This document shows, piece after piece, positions 25,072 to 32,140 of a DNA stretch of 52,570 nucleotides (within the stretch, counting starts at the first letter, position 1; each line of letters begins with the position of its first letter). Below the pieces are notes generated by a model that made no database searches, was not told where the DNA came from, and saw only the letters and a list, made by a program, of their open reading frames with translations. A program made the translations under genes and the position numbers. The stretch is from DATLNM01 sp035536775 (GTDB taxonomy: Bacteria; Actinomycetota; CADDZG01; WHSQ01), in assembly GCA_035536775.1 (NCBI GenBank), contig DATLNM010000049.1, forward strand, positions 1 to 52,570, in the 5' to 3' direction.

Positions 25072-26196
25072 CTGGGCGGCGAAGACCACCGCGTCGCCCT
25101 CATCACGGTCGAGGATGCCGCGCGACTCTACGACTTCGGACGCGCCCACCCGCTAAGGCCCGAGCGCGTCCTGCTGACCTACGACCACATCCGTGATCTC
25201 GGGATAGGACGGGGGCGCGTGACCGAGGTGCCGGCCGGGAGCGCCACCGACGAGCAGATCAACGCCGTCCACGGGGACGACTACATCGCGACCGTCAAGG
25301 GCATCGATGCCGGCAACCTCACGGAGCGCGCCGGTTACGAGTACGGCCTCGGGACCCCCGACAACCCGATCTTCCCGGCGATGCACGTCGCATCGGCTGC
25401 GGTCTGCGGAGCGACGGTCGCGGCCGCCGATGCGGTCGCCTCGGGCCGGTTCACCCACGCCTTCAATCCCGCCGGGGGGCTTCATCACGCCCGCGCACGC
25501 GAGGCCTCGGGCTTCTGCATCTACAACGACCCGGCCGTCGCGATCGCCCACATCCTTGCCGTCCGACCGGAGTGGCGGGTGATGTACCTCGATGTCGACG
25601 TCCATCATGGTGACGGCGTCCAGTGGATCTTCTACGACGACCCTAGGGTGCTGACCCTGTCGCTCCATCAGTCCGGGCGCTATCTCTATCCCGGCACCGG
25701 CTTCGAGGACGAGGTCGGGCTGGGCCCCGGCCGGGGAACCTCCGCCAACATCCCACTCGAGCCTTATACGGGCGAGGACGACTACCTCTACGCCCTGGGT
25801 CGCGTCCTGCCCGAACTGGCGGCCGCGTTCCGGCCCGACGTCCTGGTGACGCAGCTCGGAGCGGACACCCACCACGGCGACCCACTTGCGAACCTCAGCC
25901 TCACGATGCGTGCCTACGCTCCCATGGCAAAGCTGATCCACGATGTCGTGCACGATCACGCCGGCGGTCGCTGGGTAGCGACTGGCGGCGGCGGCTATCA
26001 AGCCACGACCGTTGTGCCCCGGGTGTGGACGATCCACTTCGCGGAGATGTGCGATGACGCTGCGTCGATACCAGCTGAGTGGAGCGACGACGTAAGTCCC
26101 GAGGCGGTGTCCCGCAGCGTGCGGCCTTCGGTGGAGCGCGCCGTTGAAGTAACGCTTGAACGGTGCCTTCCGCTTCTCGGCAGCGCCAAGCCTTAG
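25072..26196 (+). CDS. AcuC/HDAC-like deacetylase, probable CTG start
   Basis: The 374-residue product belongs to the arginase-deacetylase fold (class I HDAC, AcuC). It has YLDVDVHHGDGVQWIFY, HQSGRYLYPGTGFEDEVG, RGTSANIPLEP and QLGADTHHGDPLANLSLT, the zinc and charge-relay sites. The family N-terminal motif YDFGRAHPLRPERV is encoded at 25129-25170, upstream of the first ATG/GTG/TTG in frame (GTG 25219). The frame is open to a TAA at 25048. A CTG at 25072 has GGAG 8 nt before it and is taken as the start. A GTG start at 25219 would lose about 50 residues of the domain. Such enzymes remove acetyl from small molecules or proteins such as acetyl-CoA synthetase. Confidence 0.88.
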   Translation: MGGEDHRVALITVEDAARLYDFGRAHPLRPERVLLTYDHIRDLGIGRGRVTEVPAGSATDEQINAVHGDDYIATVKGIDAGNLTERAGYEYGLGTPDNPIFPAMHVASAAVCGATVAAADAVASGRFTHAFNPAGGLHHARAREASGFCIYNDPAVAIAHILAVRPEWRVMYLDVDVHHGDGVQWIFYDDPRVLTLSLHQSGRYLYPGTGFEDEVGLGPGRGTSANIPLEPYTGEDDYLYALGRVLPELAAAFRPDVLVTQLGADTHHGDPLANLSLTMRAYAPMAKLIHDVVHDHAGGRWVATGGGGYQATTVVPRVWTIHFAEMCDDAASIPAEWSDDVSPEAVSRSVRPSVERAVEVTLERCLPLLGSAKP

Positions 26197-26199
26197 CCT
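26194..26199 (+). promoter_or_regulatory. Probable -10 box (leaderless)
   Basis: TAGCCT ends 7 nt before the ATG at 26207. Its TAG is also the stop codon of the deacetylase gene. Confidence 0.35.
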
Positions 26200-26206
26200 T
26201 CATCAC

Positions 26207-26599
26207 ATGGATGTCGTGGGTCAGCTCCACAGATATGTCGGGTACATCGTGCCGGCGGGCTTCCTGCTGTTGTTCCTTTGGGCCATCGTCTCGATCATCC
26301 GTAACCGAGACCCCGGTGGGGGCTTCTGGGGGGTGCTCGCATTCCTCCAAGTCATCATCGGGATACAGGTGATCGTCGGCGCAACCCTGTTCCTCGGCGG
26401 GCTTCGGCCGCCTCCGCAGAGCAATGCCTGGCTTCATTACGTCTACGGCGGGCTGTTCCCGGCTGGGCTCCTGGTCGCGGCACATGTCCAGGCGAGAAAG
26501 AGAGAGGGGATCGCGGTGATCCTCTTTGGGATCGCGGCGTTCCTCTGCTTCGGCCTCACGTCCCGAGCCCTGATGACCGGGCTGGGAGTAGGCGTGTGA
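26207..26599 (+). CDS. Four-helix membrane protein
   Basis: The 130-residue product is mostly four hydrophobic helices (IVPAGFLLLFLWAIVSII; WGVLAFLQVIIGIQVIVGATLF; YVYGGLFPAGLLVAAHV; IAVILFGIAAFLCFGLTSRAL) with a HY...H-like arrangement of His near the third helix. The pattern recalls small actinobacterial membrane proteins of the haem-A-synthase-like or DUF420 type, but the match is too weak to name. The stop is followed directly by the first copy of the two-copy hairpin element and then marP, so co-transcription with marP is possible. Confidence 0.7.
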   Translation: MDVVGQLHRYVGYIVPAGFLLLFLWAIVSIIRNRDPGGGFWGVLAFLQVIIGIQVIVGATLFLGGLRPPPQSNAWLHYVYGGLFPAGLLVAAHVQARKREGIAVILFGIAAFLCFGLTSRALMTGLGVGV

Positions 26600-26693
26600 G
26601 CGATTGTCTCGACAATCGCGTCGCAGAGGCAGCGCCGCAGGCGGTGCCGGCGCAGGGCGACCATCCGGAGGCGGGTCGCCCGGAGGGAATGAG
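26600..26693 (+). ncRNA. Structured intergenic element, copy 1
   Basis: Three hairpins follow the preceding stop codon without a gap. Hairpin 1 is GCGATTGT-CTCG-ACAATCGC (26600-26619). Hairpin 2 is GGCAGCGCC-GCA-GGCGGTGCC with one mismatch (26628-26648). Hairpin 3 is GGGCGACC/GGTCGCCC (26655-26681). The linker GGCGCAG joins 2 and 3. The same order, linker and 5' sequence recur at 49140, with U-A replaced by C-G in hairpin 1. This suggests a selected RNA fold. No T tract follows, so a simple terminator is unlikely. It forms the leader of marP. Confidence 0.6.
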
Positions 26694-26708
26694 ATTGAGC
26701 GAACGTCG

Positions 26709-27887
26709 GTGAACGTCGCCGACTGGATCATCCTTGCCATAGCCGCGGTGGCGGCATACCGCGGGTGGCGCCTGGGCCTCGCGCGCCAGCTACTCGAGCT
26801 CGGCGGGGGATTCATCGGGCTCATCGGAGGGCTGGCGCTCGGACCGAAGGTCGCCGACGCATTCACCGAGAAACCCGGGGCCCAAGCGCTCGTCATCTCG
26901 TTGATCGTCGTCTTCGTTGTGTTGTCGGCCGGACAGACGATCGGCTACCTCGTCGGTCACAAGATCGGGACGATGGCTGCCCAAGCGCGCCTCGGCGGTG
27001 TCGACAAGTCCGTGGGTATCGCCTTCGGGGTCCTGATCACGATGGTGTCGTACTGGCTCCTGGGTTCGGCGCTCGCAGGGGTCCCCGCGAAAGCGGTATC
27101 CAAGGCACTGCGGGGTTCCAAGATCCTAAGGATGATGAACGACGCTGCGGTCCCGCCCGACGTCCTCGCGCAGATCCGCCACTACCTCGACACGTCGGGG
27201 TTCCCCCAGGTGTTCAGTGGGCTGCCCCGGCCGTTGTCCCCTCCGGTCAAGCTTCCTTCCAACGAAGAGGCGCGCCGCGCCGTCGAGGCCGCGATCGATT
27301 CGACCGTGCGAATCGTGGTCCAAGCCTGCGACACGACCTCTCTAGGTAGCGGCTGGATCGCGGCGGAGGACACGGTGGTCACCAACGCCCACGTTGTGGC
27401 CGGCGGCAGCAGCGTCTCGGTCGAGGACGAGGCCGGGGGGCACGTGGGCACCGTCGTCGTCTTCGCCCCCGGTCCCGACATCGCCGTCATACACGTCGAG
27501 GGACTGTCCGGCCCCCCGCTCGAGCTCGAAACCGACCCGCTGGACCGAGGCGCGCCCGGGGCGACGCTCGGTTATCCGGGCGATAAGGGAGGACGCCTCG
27601 TCACCCATCGGGCGGCGGTCCAAGCGCACTTTGACGCGGTCGGGCGCGACATCTACGGCAAGAGGAAGGTCACCCGTGACGTCTACGAGCTCCGCGCCGC
27701 GATCCGCCAGGGCGACTCGGGCGGACCCTTCGTGCTGCCATCGGGGGAGGTCGCCGGCGTTGTCTTCGCCGCTGCCACTAACGACAAGGACACCGGCTAC
27801 GCGCTCACCGGAGCCGAGGTCGCAAACGAGATCGAGTCCGGCAGTCAGAGCGAAAAGGCCGTGTCAACGGGCGACTGCACGCGTTAG
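26709..27887 (+). CDS. marP: MarP-type membrane serine protease (CvpA domain + trypsin-like)
   Basis: The 392-residue product has four N-terminal membrane helices of CvpA type (residues about 3-125) and a periplasmic chymotrypsin-like domain. The triad is His228 (TNAHVVAG), Asp257 (PGPDIAVIHV) and Ser337 (RQGDSGGPFV). Cys207 and Cys390, near the ends of the protease domain, match the Cys214-Cys395 disulfide of M. tuberculosis MarP (Rv3671c, 397 residues), which is required for acid and oxidative stress resistance through cleavage of the hydrolase RipA. The GTG at 26709 gives the correct N-terminus. The open frame upstream to 26604 would translate the hairpin element and is rejected. It overlaps the convergent SDR gene by 4 bp. 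Confidence 0.93.
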   Translation: MNVADWIILAIAAVAAYRGWRLGLARQLLELGGGFIGLIGGLALGPKVADAFTEKPGAQALVISLIVVFVVLSAGQTIGYLVGHKIGTMAAQARLGGVDKSVGIAFGVLITMVSYWLLGSALAGVPAKAVSKALRGSKILRMMNDAAVPPDVLAQIRHYLDTSGFPQVFSGLPRPLSPPVKLPSNEEARRAVEAAIDSTVRIVVQACDTTSLGSGWIAAEDTVVTNAHVVAGGSSVSVEDEAGGHVGTVVVFAPGPDIAVIHVEGLSGPPLELETDPLDRGAPGATLGYPGDKGGRLVTHRAAVQAHFDAVGRDIYGKRKVTRDVYELRAAIRQGDSGGPFVLPSGEVAGVVFAAATNDKDTGYALTGAEVANEIESGSQSEKAVSTGDCTR

Positions 27888-28648
27888 GCGGTCTGGCCTC
27901 CATCGACGACCAGCGTCGTGCCCGTGACGAACGACGACGCATCGGAGGCGAGGAAGATCGCCGCGCCGACGATCTCGTCCGCTTCGCCGATCCGCCCCAT
28001 CGGGATCATGGAGGTCATAAACGCCTCGGATGCATCGTCGCCCCGGACGCCCGCGTTGAGGTCGGTGGCTATCCACCCGGGCGAGATGGAGTTCACCCTC
28101 ACGCCGGATGTCGCCAACTCCTTGGCAACTGCCTGGGACATGAGTCGTACCCCACCTTTGGCGGCCGAATAGAACGAAAGCCCCTGGGCGCCCTCGATGC
28201 CCGCCACCGAAGAGATTTGGATTATCGAGCCACCTCCGGACGCGAGCATCGCTTGGGCCCCGAGTTGCGTCGCGTGGAATACCGAATCGAGGTTGAGCGT
28301 CCGCACTTTCTCCCACCCCTCGGGGCGCAGGGTCACGATGGGCGACATGAAGCGCGTGCCCCCGGCGTTGTTGACCAAGATGTCCAAGCCACCGAGCTCG
28401 CCGACGCACGTGTTAACCATGTTCTCGATCTGCGAGCGTTGCGTGACGTCGGTGGGGATCGCGATCGCCTTTCGTCCCAATGCCTCAATCTCCTTGGCCA
28501 GGGTGTTGAGATCCTCAGCGCTTCTGGCCGCCACCGCCACGTCCGCGCCGGCCTCGGCAAACCCAAGCGCGATGGCGCGTCCGATGCCGCGCGACGCTCC
28601 AGTGACGATGGCTCTCTTGCCCGACAGCGAGAAGCGCTCGATGCTCAT
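27884..28648 (-). CDS. SDR-family oxidoreductase
   Basis: The 254-residue classical short-chain dehydrogenase has AIVTGASRGIGRAIALGF (cofactor), DILVNNAGG, SIIQISSVAG and YSAAKGG with the Tyr-Lys pair, and RVNSISPGWIATD at the C-terminal side. An Arg in the first loop and AVAARS after strand 2 favour NADPH. Substrate is unknown; relatives include gluconate dehydrogenase and FabG-like reductases. GGGAGGAAA precedes the ATG at 28648. The stop overlaps the marP stop by 4 bp on the opposite strand. Confidence 0.93.
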   Translation of the reverse strand: MSIERFSLSGKRAIVTGASRGIGRAIALGFAEAGADVAVAARSAEDLNTLAKEIEALGRKAIAIPTDVTQRSQIENMVNTCVGELGGLDILVNNAGGTRFMSPIVTLRPEGWEKVRTLNLDSVFHATQLGAQAMLASGGGSIIQISSVAGIEGAQGLSFYSAAKGGVRLMSQAVAKELATSGVRVNSISPGWIATDLNAGVRGDDASEAFMTSMIPMGRIGEADEIVGAAIFLASDASSFVTGTTLVVDGGQTA

Positions 28649-28687
28649 GGCGGTTTCCTCCCGTGATTGGTTTGGGATGATGCTCGC

Positions 28688-29470
28688 ATGCCTCCGATAA
28701 CCCTGCTCGAAGCGCGCGACGCACTGATCCGCGCGGGGATCACCGGCCCCCACCAATCTCACTCGAGGCGGAACAACCTTTCGAAGATCAAAGCACTCCT
28801 CGAAGGCGACCCCGACGGCGCGTTCGGCCTGACCGGTTTCGATGACCTCGATGCGAAGGCCGTCCTCGAGTGTCTCGCGGGCATCACGGGATGTTCCGCC
28901 GACATCACCGATGACAGTGGGTTCGACACGATCGATCCCGACAAGACAGTCGCGGGGATCGTCGCCGCGGCGCGTCGGCTGCGCGACGCGGCCCGGGCCG
29001 GGTTGCGCCTCCTTACCGTGACGGGTCATCCGACCGGTCTCCTCGAGCACCACATGCGTGTCGTTGACGCGTATCGCAGCGCTGGCGGCGAGGTGCTTCA
29101 CCTCCGTGAGGGCGAAAACCTGTCCGAGAAGGCCGGCAAGCACCTCGAGGTTCGCTACAACGGCGGTGTCGGCTGCGAGGCCGATTGGGGCACCTTGCGT
29201 CACACGCATTCAGCGCGCGCCATGGAGGCCTTGCTGAAAGGAGAGCCGTGGCCCGACCTAGTGCTCGGTGACCATGGGTTCGCCGGCGCCGCGATCGAAC
29301 GGTCGATCCCGACGATCGCAGTCATGGACATCAACGACCCGGCTTTAGCCGTCGCGTGCGCCACGGGAAGAGACGTAACCATCGTCCCGATGGACGACAA
29401 CCGGACGCCTCGCTTGTACCGGCCCTCGTGGATGCTGTTCGAAGCGATCATCGCCGGACACGACCTGTGA
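28688..29470 (+). CDS. Actinobacterial 'phosphatase' family protein
   Basis: The 260-residue product resembles a conserved actinobacterial family usually labelled phosphatase. It has RRNNLSKIKALLEGDPDGAFGL near the N-terminus, DTIDPDKTVAGIVAAARRL, VTGHPTGLLEHHMRVV, LRHTHSARAMEALL, DLVLGDHGFAGAAIE and DINDPALAV with IVPMDDNRTPRLYRP near the C-terminus. Conserved His and Asp residues suggest a metal-dependent hydrolase, but the name in this family rests on weak evidence. It is divergent from the SDR gene, with 39 bp between the starts. Confidence 0.75.
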   Translation: MPPITLLEARDALIRAGITGPHQSHSRRNNLSKIKALLEGDPDGAFGLTGFDDLDAKAVLECLAGITGCSADITDDSGFDTIDPDKTVAGIVAAARRLRDAARAGLRLLTVTGHPTGLLEHHMRVVDAYRSAGGEVLHLREGENLSEKAGKHLEVRYNGGVGCEADWGTLRHTHSARAMEALLKGEPWPDLVLGDHGFAGAAIERSIPTIAVMDINDPALAVACATGRDVTIVPMDDNRTPRLYRPSWMLFEAIIAGHDL

Positions 29471-29497
29471 GCCCTGAGCCGCGAGTTGGCCGGCTTG

Positions 29498-29503
29498 TAT
29501 ACT
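29498..29503 (+). promoter_or_regulatory. Probable extended -10 box
   Basis: TGTATACT (29496-29503), an extended -10 element, ends 10 nt before the ATG at 29514. It would give a very short leader. Confidence 0.45.
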
Positions 29504-29513
29504 CCCGGCCGTC

Positions 29514-29732
29514 ATGGGCGAACCCTTTAAGGATCAAGAGCGAGCGAGTCTCGCGCTGGGTGGCTTCATGACCGTGGCCGAGGTCGCGCGCCAACTGCGC
29601 GTGTCGAACATGACTGTGTACCGCCTGGTCAATTCGGGACAGCTGGCAGCCGTCAGGGTCGGACGCGGCTACCGCATCCGTCGGGACGATGTCGCCAAGT
29701 ACCTGGAGCAGCGGTACATGGACGCCGGCTAG
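29514..29732 (+). CDS. Excisionase-like HTH DNA-binding protein (Rv0500A-like)
   Basis: The 72-residue product has a MerR/excisionase-type winged helix: MTVAEVARQLRVSNMTVYRL, VNSGQLAAVRVGRGYRIRRD and DVAKYLEQ. It matches the family of Rv0500A, which in mycobacteria lies beside Rv0500B, Rv0501 and Rv0502. Those homologues all occur downstream here in the same order, with extra genes between. It is therefore probably a housekeeping regulator and not a phage excisionase. The stop codon overlaps a hairpin that covers the next gene's ribosome site. Confidence 0.88.
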   Translation: MGEPFKDQERASLALGGFMTVAEVARQLRVSNMTVYRLVNSGQLAAVRVGRGYRIRRDDVAKYLEQRYMDAG

Positions 29733-29748
29733 ACCTCCCCTGGAGGTC
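29732..29748 (+). promoter_or_regulatory. Hairpin covering a Shine-Dalgarno sequence
   Basis: GACCTCC-CCT-GGAGGTC forms a perfect 7-bp stem starting at the last base of the HTH stop codon. The 3' arm contains GGAGGT, the ribosome site of the kinase gene at 29757. Ribosomes finishing the HTH gene would disturb the stem, so translational coupling is inferred. Confidence 0.55.
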
Positions 29749-29756
29749 GGCGCACC

Positions 29757-30659
29757 GTGACGGACAGGGTAGGTGGCGGCGACGCCATCGAGTCGATCCT
29801 CGCGGACCCCGGTGTCGTCTATCTCTTGGGCGGGGTGGACACCGGAAAGACCACTTTCGCCGCATCGCTCGTCCGTGCCGCGATCGAGCGCGGTATCAGC
29901 TCCGCGATCGTCGATGCCGACATCGTCCAGTCGACCGTGGGTCCTCCCACAACCGTGGGTCTCAAGCTCTGCGCGACCGCCGATTCGTTGTCGAGAGAAG
30001 TGTTGCGGGACGCCGATGCCCTCGGCTTCGTGGGTTCTCTCGTCCCCCGAGGTCACCTCCTGCCTCTGGTCACCAGCACGGCCAAGCTCGTCGCCCGCGC
30101 CCGGCGCGAGGGGGCCCGGCTCGTCGTAGTCGACACCACGAGTCTTATCGCCGGGATCTACGGTCAGGCGCTCAAGTTCTTCAAGATGGATCTGATCGCC
30201 CCCGACGTCGTGGTCGCGTTCGAACGAGGCGGTGAGCTCGAGCCCCTCGTGGGTATCGCCGAGCGCTTCACGGCGGCCAAGGTCCTGGAATTAGAGGTCT
30301 CGGACGAGGTCGAAACACGATCGGTCGAAGAGCGAGTAGCGTTCAGGGAGGAGCAGTTCGCCGCGTACTTCGCGACGGGAAGCTCTCGATGGAAGGTGAA
30401 GCCCACGGTGTTCATGCCCACCCTTCCTCCCGAGTTCGACCTGGCCCAGCTCGATGGCCTCGTCGTCGGTATGGAAGATGGCAAAGGGACCTGCGTTGGC
30501 ATCGGGCTGCTCGAGTACGTCGCAGCCGAGGATGTTCTCAGGATGGTCTCCCCGGTCACCGAGGGAGTGCGTGGTCTCCGCTTGGGGTCGACGCGCTTGG
30601 AGCTATCCGGTCGCTCGAAGGGCCCCGTCGACCTCCGCCATCTGTTCGGGTCTGAATAG
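29757..30659 (+). CDS. Clp1/Grc3-like polynucleotide kinase
   Basis: The 300-residue product is a P-loop protein of the Clp1/NOL9/Grc3 type. Walker A is GGVDTGKTT (residues 25-33), followed by IVDADIVQSTVGPPTTVGL, matching the family's DxDxGQ..PGT region, and a lid-like segment VDTTSLIAGIYGQALKFFKM. The C-terminal half (residues about 190-300) fits the beta domain of these proteins. Relatives phosphorylate 5'-hydroxyl RNA ends. Bacterial examples are few. The Gln of DxDxGQ is shifted to IVQ, so activity is not certain. It starts with GTG after an SD-covering hairpin and precedes the Rv0500B-like gene. Confidence 0.8.
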   Translation: MTDRVGGGDAIESILADPGVVYLLGGVDTGKTTFAASLVRAAIERGISSAIVDADIVQSTVGPPTTVGLKLCATADSLSREVLRDADALGFVGSLVPRGHLLPLVTSTAKLVARARREGARLVVVDTTSLIAGIYGQALKFFKMDLIAPDVVVAFERGGELEPLVGIAERFTAAKVLELEVSDEVETRSVEERVAFREEQFAAYFATGSSRWKVKPTVFMPTLPPEFDLAQLDGLVVGMEDGKGTCVGIGLLEYVAAEDVLRMVSPVTEGVRGLRLGSTRLELSGRSKGPVDLRHLFGSE

Positions 30660-30683
30660 CGAGAGAGTTAGAGAGGAACAGCG

Positions 30684-30785
30684 ATGCCGTCACTGATCAA
30701 GAAGCGCCGCAAGAAGATGCGCAAGAAGAAGCACCGCAAGATGCTGAAGAAGACGCGCTGGCAGCGGCGTCAACAGGGCAAGTAG
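30684..30785 (+). CDS. Rv0500B-like 33-residue basic protein (AURKAIP1/COX24 domain)
   Basis: The product of 33 residues, MPSLIKKRRKKMRKKKHRKM followed by LKKTRWQRRQQGK, is almost entirely Lys and Arg. It matches the AURKAIP1/COX24 domain proteins such as Rv0500B, relatives of mitochondrial small-subunit protein mS38; a mycobacterial homologue (bS22) has been seen on the 30S ribosome. GAGAGGAA lies upstream of the ATG. A nested hairpin follows 12 nt after the stop. Confidence 0.92.
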   Translation: MPSLIKKRRKKMRKKKHRKMLKKTRWQRRQQGK

Positions 30786-30797
30786 TCGAAAGAAAGT

Positions 30798-30857
30798 AAC
30801 GGGCCCGGCAAACAAAATCCCGATTCCGCCCTCGGCGGAGCCGTAGCCGGGCCCGTT
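30798..30857. terminator. Nested two-stem terminator between convergent genes
   Basis: AACGGGCCCGGC (30798-30809) pairs with GCCGGGCCCGTT (30846-30857), a 12-bp stem, enclosing a second hairpin TCCGCC-CTC-GGCGGA (30825-30839). It lies exactly between the Rv0500B-like stop and the end of whiB and is symmetrical enough to act in both directions. GGGCCC in the arm is self-complementary. Confidence 0.7.
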
Positions 30858-30859
30858 GT

Positions 30860-31138
30860 CTAAGTAAGTGAGGCTTCGAGGGCGGCTTGTTTGGTCGCCG
30901 CGGCTGCTCGGCTGCGGCGACGGGCCGCCAGTGAGCGACGCTCCTGGGACGTCAGACCGCCCCAGATCCCAAAGCGCTCGCCGGCCGCGATCGCAAACTC
31001 GAGGCACGGATCCTTGACTGTGCAGTGCTCGCAGACGGTTTTCGCGAGGTCGGCTTCCTGCTCGGCGGGGGGAAAGAAGAGCTCAACCGGGATCGTCCGG
31101 CACGCAGCCTGATCTTGCCATTCTTGGTTCGAAGCCAC
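30860..31138 (-). CDS. WhiB-family Fe-S transcription factor
   Basis: The 92-residue product has the four cluster-binding cysteines (one in QAACRTIP, three in VCEHCTVKDPC), the turn GIWGG and the basic tail RRSLAARRRSRAAAATK. WhiB proteins bind a [4Fe-4S] cluster and the principal sigma factor. The sub-class is not clear: there is no AT-hook of the WhiB7 kind. The GTG at 31138 is selected because AGAGGAGC lies just upstream; the open frame to 31216 adds no conserved residues. It is divergent from the SAM-hydrolase-family gene, with 150 bp between them. Confidence 0.95.
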   Translation of the reverse strand: MASNQEWQDQAACRTIPVELFFPPAEQEADLAKTVCEHCTVKDPCLEFAIAAGERFGIWGGLTSQERRSLAARRRSRAAAATKQAALEASLT

Positions 31139-31276
31139 GTTGCTCCTCTGTGTCGCCGGCCGGGATAGATGCCGGAGTGTATGGACGGGGGAGCAGGCCG
31201 TCAACGGGTTTTCCACAGTTTATTAACCGCATTGTTGTAGTTCCCGTGCGGCCACCCGGCACCGGGCGCAAAAAAA

Positions 31277-31282
31277 TAGGAT
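31277..31282 (+). promoter_or_regulatory. Probable -10 box (leaderless)
   Basis: TAGGAT, preceded by a run of A, ends 6 nt before the GTG at 31289. There is no ribosome site. Confidence 0.5.
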
Positions 31283-31288
31283 GCCCAT

Positions 31289-32110
31289 GTGCCGCGCCGC
31301 GAGATCGTCACGTTTTTGTCCGACTACGGGCTCGAGGATGAGTTCGTCGGCGTCTGCCACGCGGTGATGCTGAGCATCGCCCCTGCTCTCAAGATCGTCG
31401 ACCTCCACCACAACATCCTCAGGCAGGACGTGCGACACGGCGCCGTCGTCTTGCAGCAATCGGTTCGGTTCTTGCCCGAATCCGTCAACCTCGCGGTCGT
31501 CGATCCCGGAGTGGGGTCGGGGCGCAAGGCGGTCGCCGTCGAGAGCGGGTGGGGACTGACCTTCGTCGGCCCCGACAACGGCCTCCTGCTCCCGGCTGCC
31601 AGAGGGACCGGGGGCATAGTGCGTGCGGTCGAGATCACCGATCGCCGTTTCCTCCTCAATCCGGTGTCGCGCACTTTCCAAGGCCGTGACGTTTTCGCAC
31701 CTGCCGCCGCGCACATCGCGGCCGGCGTCGATGTCGCCGAGCTCGGTCCTTCGCTCGCCGAGGACGAGCTCGTGTCGCTCGAGATCCCCGATGCGTGGGT
31801 GCACGACGACCATCTCCATGCGGAGATCCTGCAGGTCGATCGTTTCGGCAACCTCCAGCTGAACTGCGGGACGCCCCGCTTGGAAGAGCTTGGCTTGTCG
31901 GGCGACGGCGCGAGGCTCGAGGTTCGTCTCGAGGGCCACAGGCTCAAGGTGCCGGTCGGCCAAACGTTCGCCGATGTCGCGCCGGGCGAGTTCGTCCTCG
32001 TCGAGGATTCCTATCGCTACCTTTCGCTCGCGATCAACAAGGGCGATGCCGCAGCACGCCTTCGAGCTCGGTCCGGTTCGACCGTCATAGTGGGGCCTGC
32101 CCCGGCCTAG
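31289..32110 (+). CDS. SAM hydroxide adenosyltransferase family protein (DUF62), altered triad
   Basis: The 273-residue product belongs to the SAM hydrolase/chlorinase/fluorinase family: FLSDYGLEDEFVGVCH, VDPGVGSGRKAV, FVGPDNGLL, RTFQGRDVFAP and DRFGNLQLN. Family members cut SAM to adenosine and methionine with water, using an Asp-Arg-His triad (Asp68, Arg75, His127 in PH0463). Asp72 and Arg79 are present, but the His position is Gln131 (TFQGRD in place of TFHGRD). The enzyme may be altered or inactive. The GTG start has TAGGAT 6 nt before it. The GalE2-like gene begins 31 nt downstream. Confidence 0.9.
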   Translation: MPRREIVTFLSDYGLEDEFVGVCHAVMLSIAPALKIVDLHHNILRQDVRHGAVVLQQSVRFLPESVNLAVVDPGVGSGRKAVAVESGWGLTFVGPDNGLLLPAARGTGGIVRAVEITDRRFLLNPVSRTFQGRDVFAPAAAHIAAGVDVAELGPSLAEDELVSLEIPDAWVHDDHLHAEILQVDRFGNLQLNCGTPRLEELGLSGDGARLEVRLEGHRLKVPVGQTFADVAPGEFVLVEDSYRYLSLAINKGDAAARLRARSGSTVIVGPAPA

Positions 32111-32140
32111 CGGTCGCGGACCTCCGTATAGGGTCGAACC

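Noticed and set aside
26604..26708. Longer MarP N-terminus
   Set aside because: The added residues (Gly/Arg/Ser-rich) would be read from the hairpin element. GTG at 26709 gives the standard membrane start.
29514..29732. Phage excisionase
   Set aside because: The excisionase-like fold occurs in the conserved Rv0500A context, and no integrase or att-like repeat is nearby.
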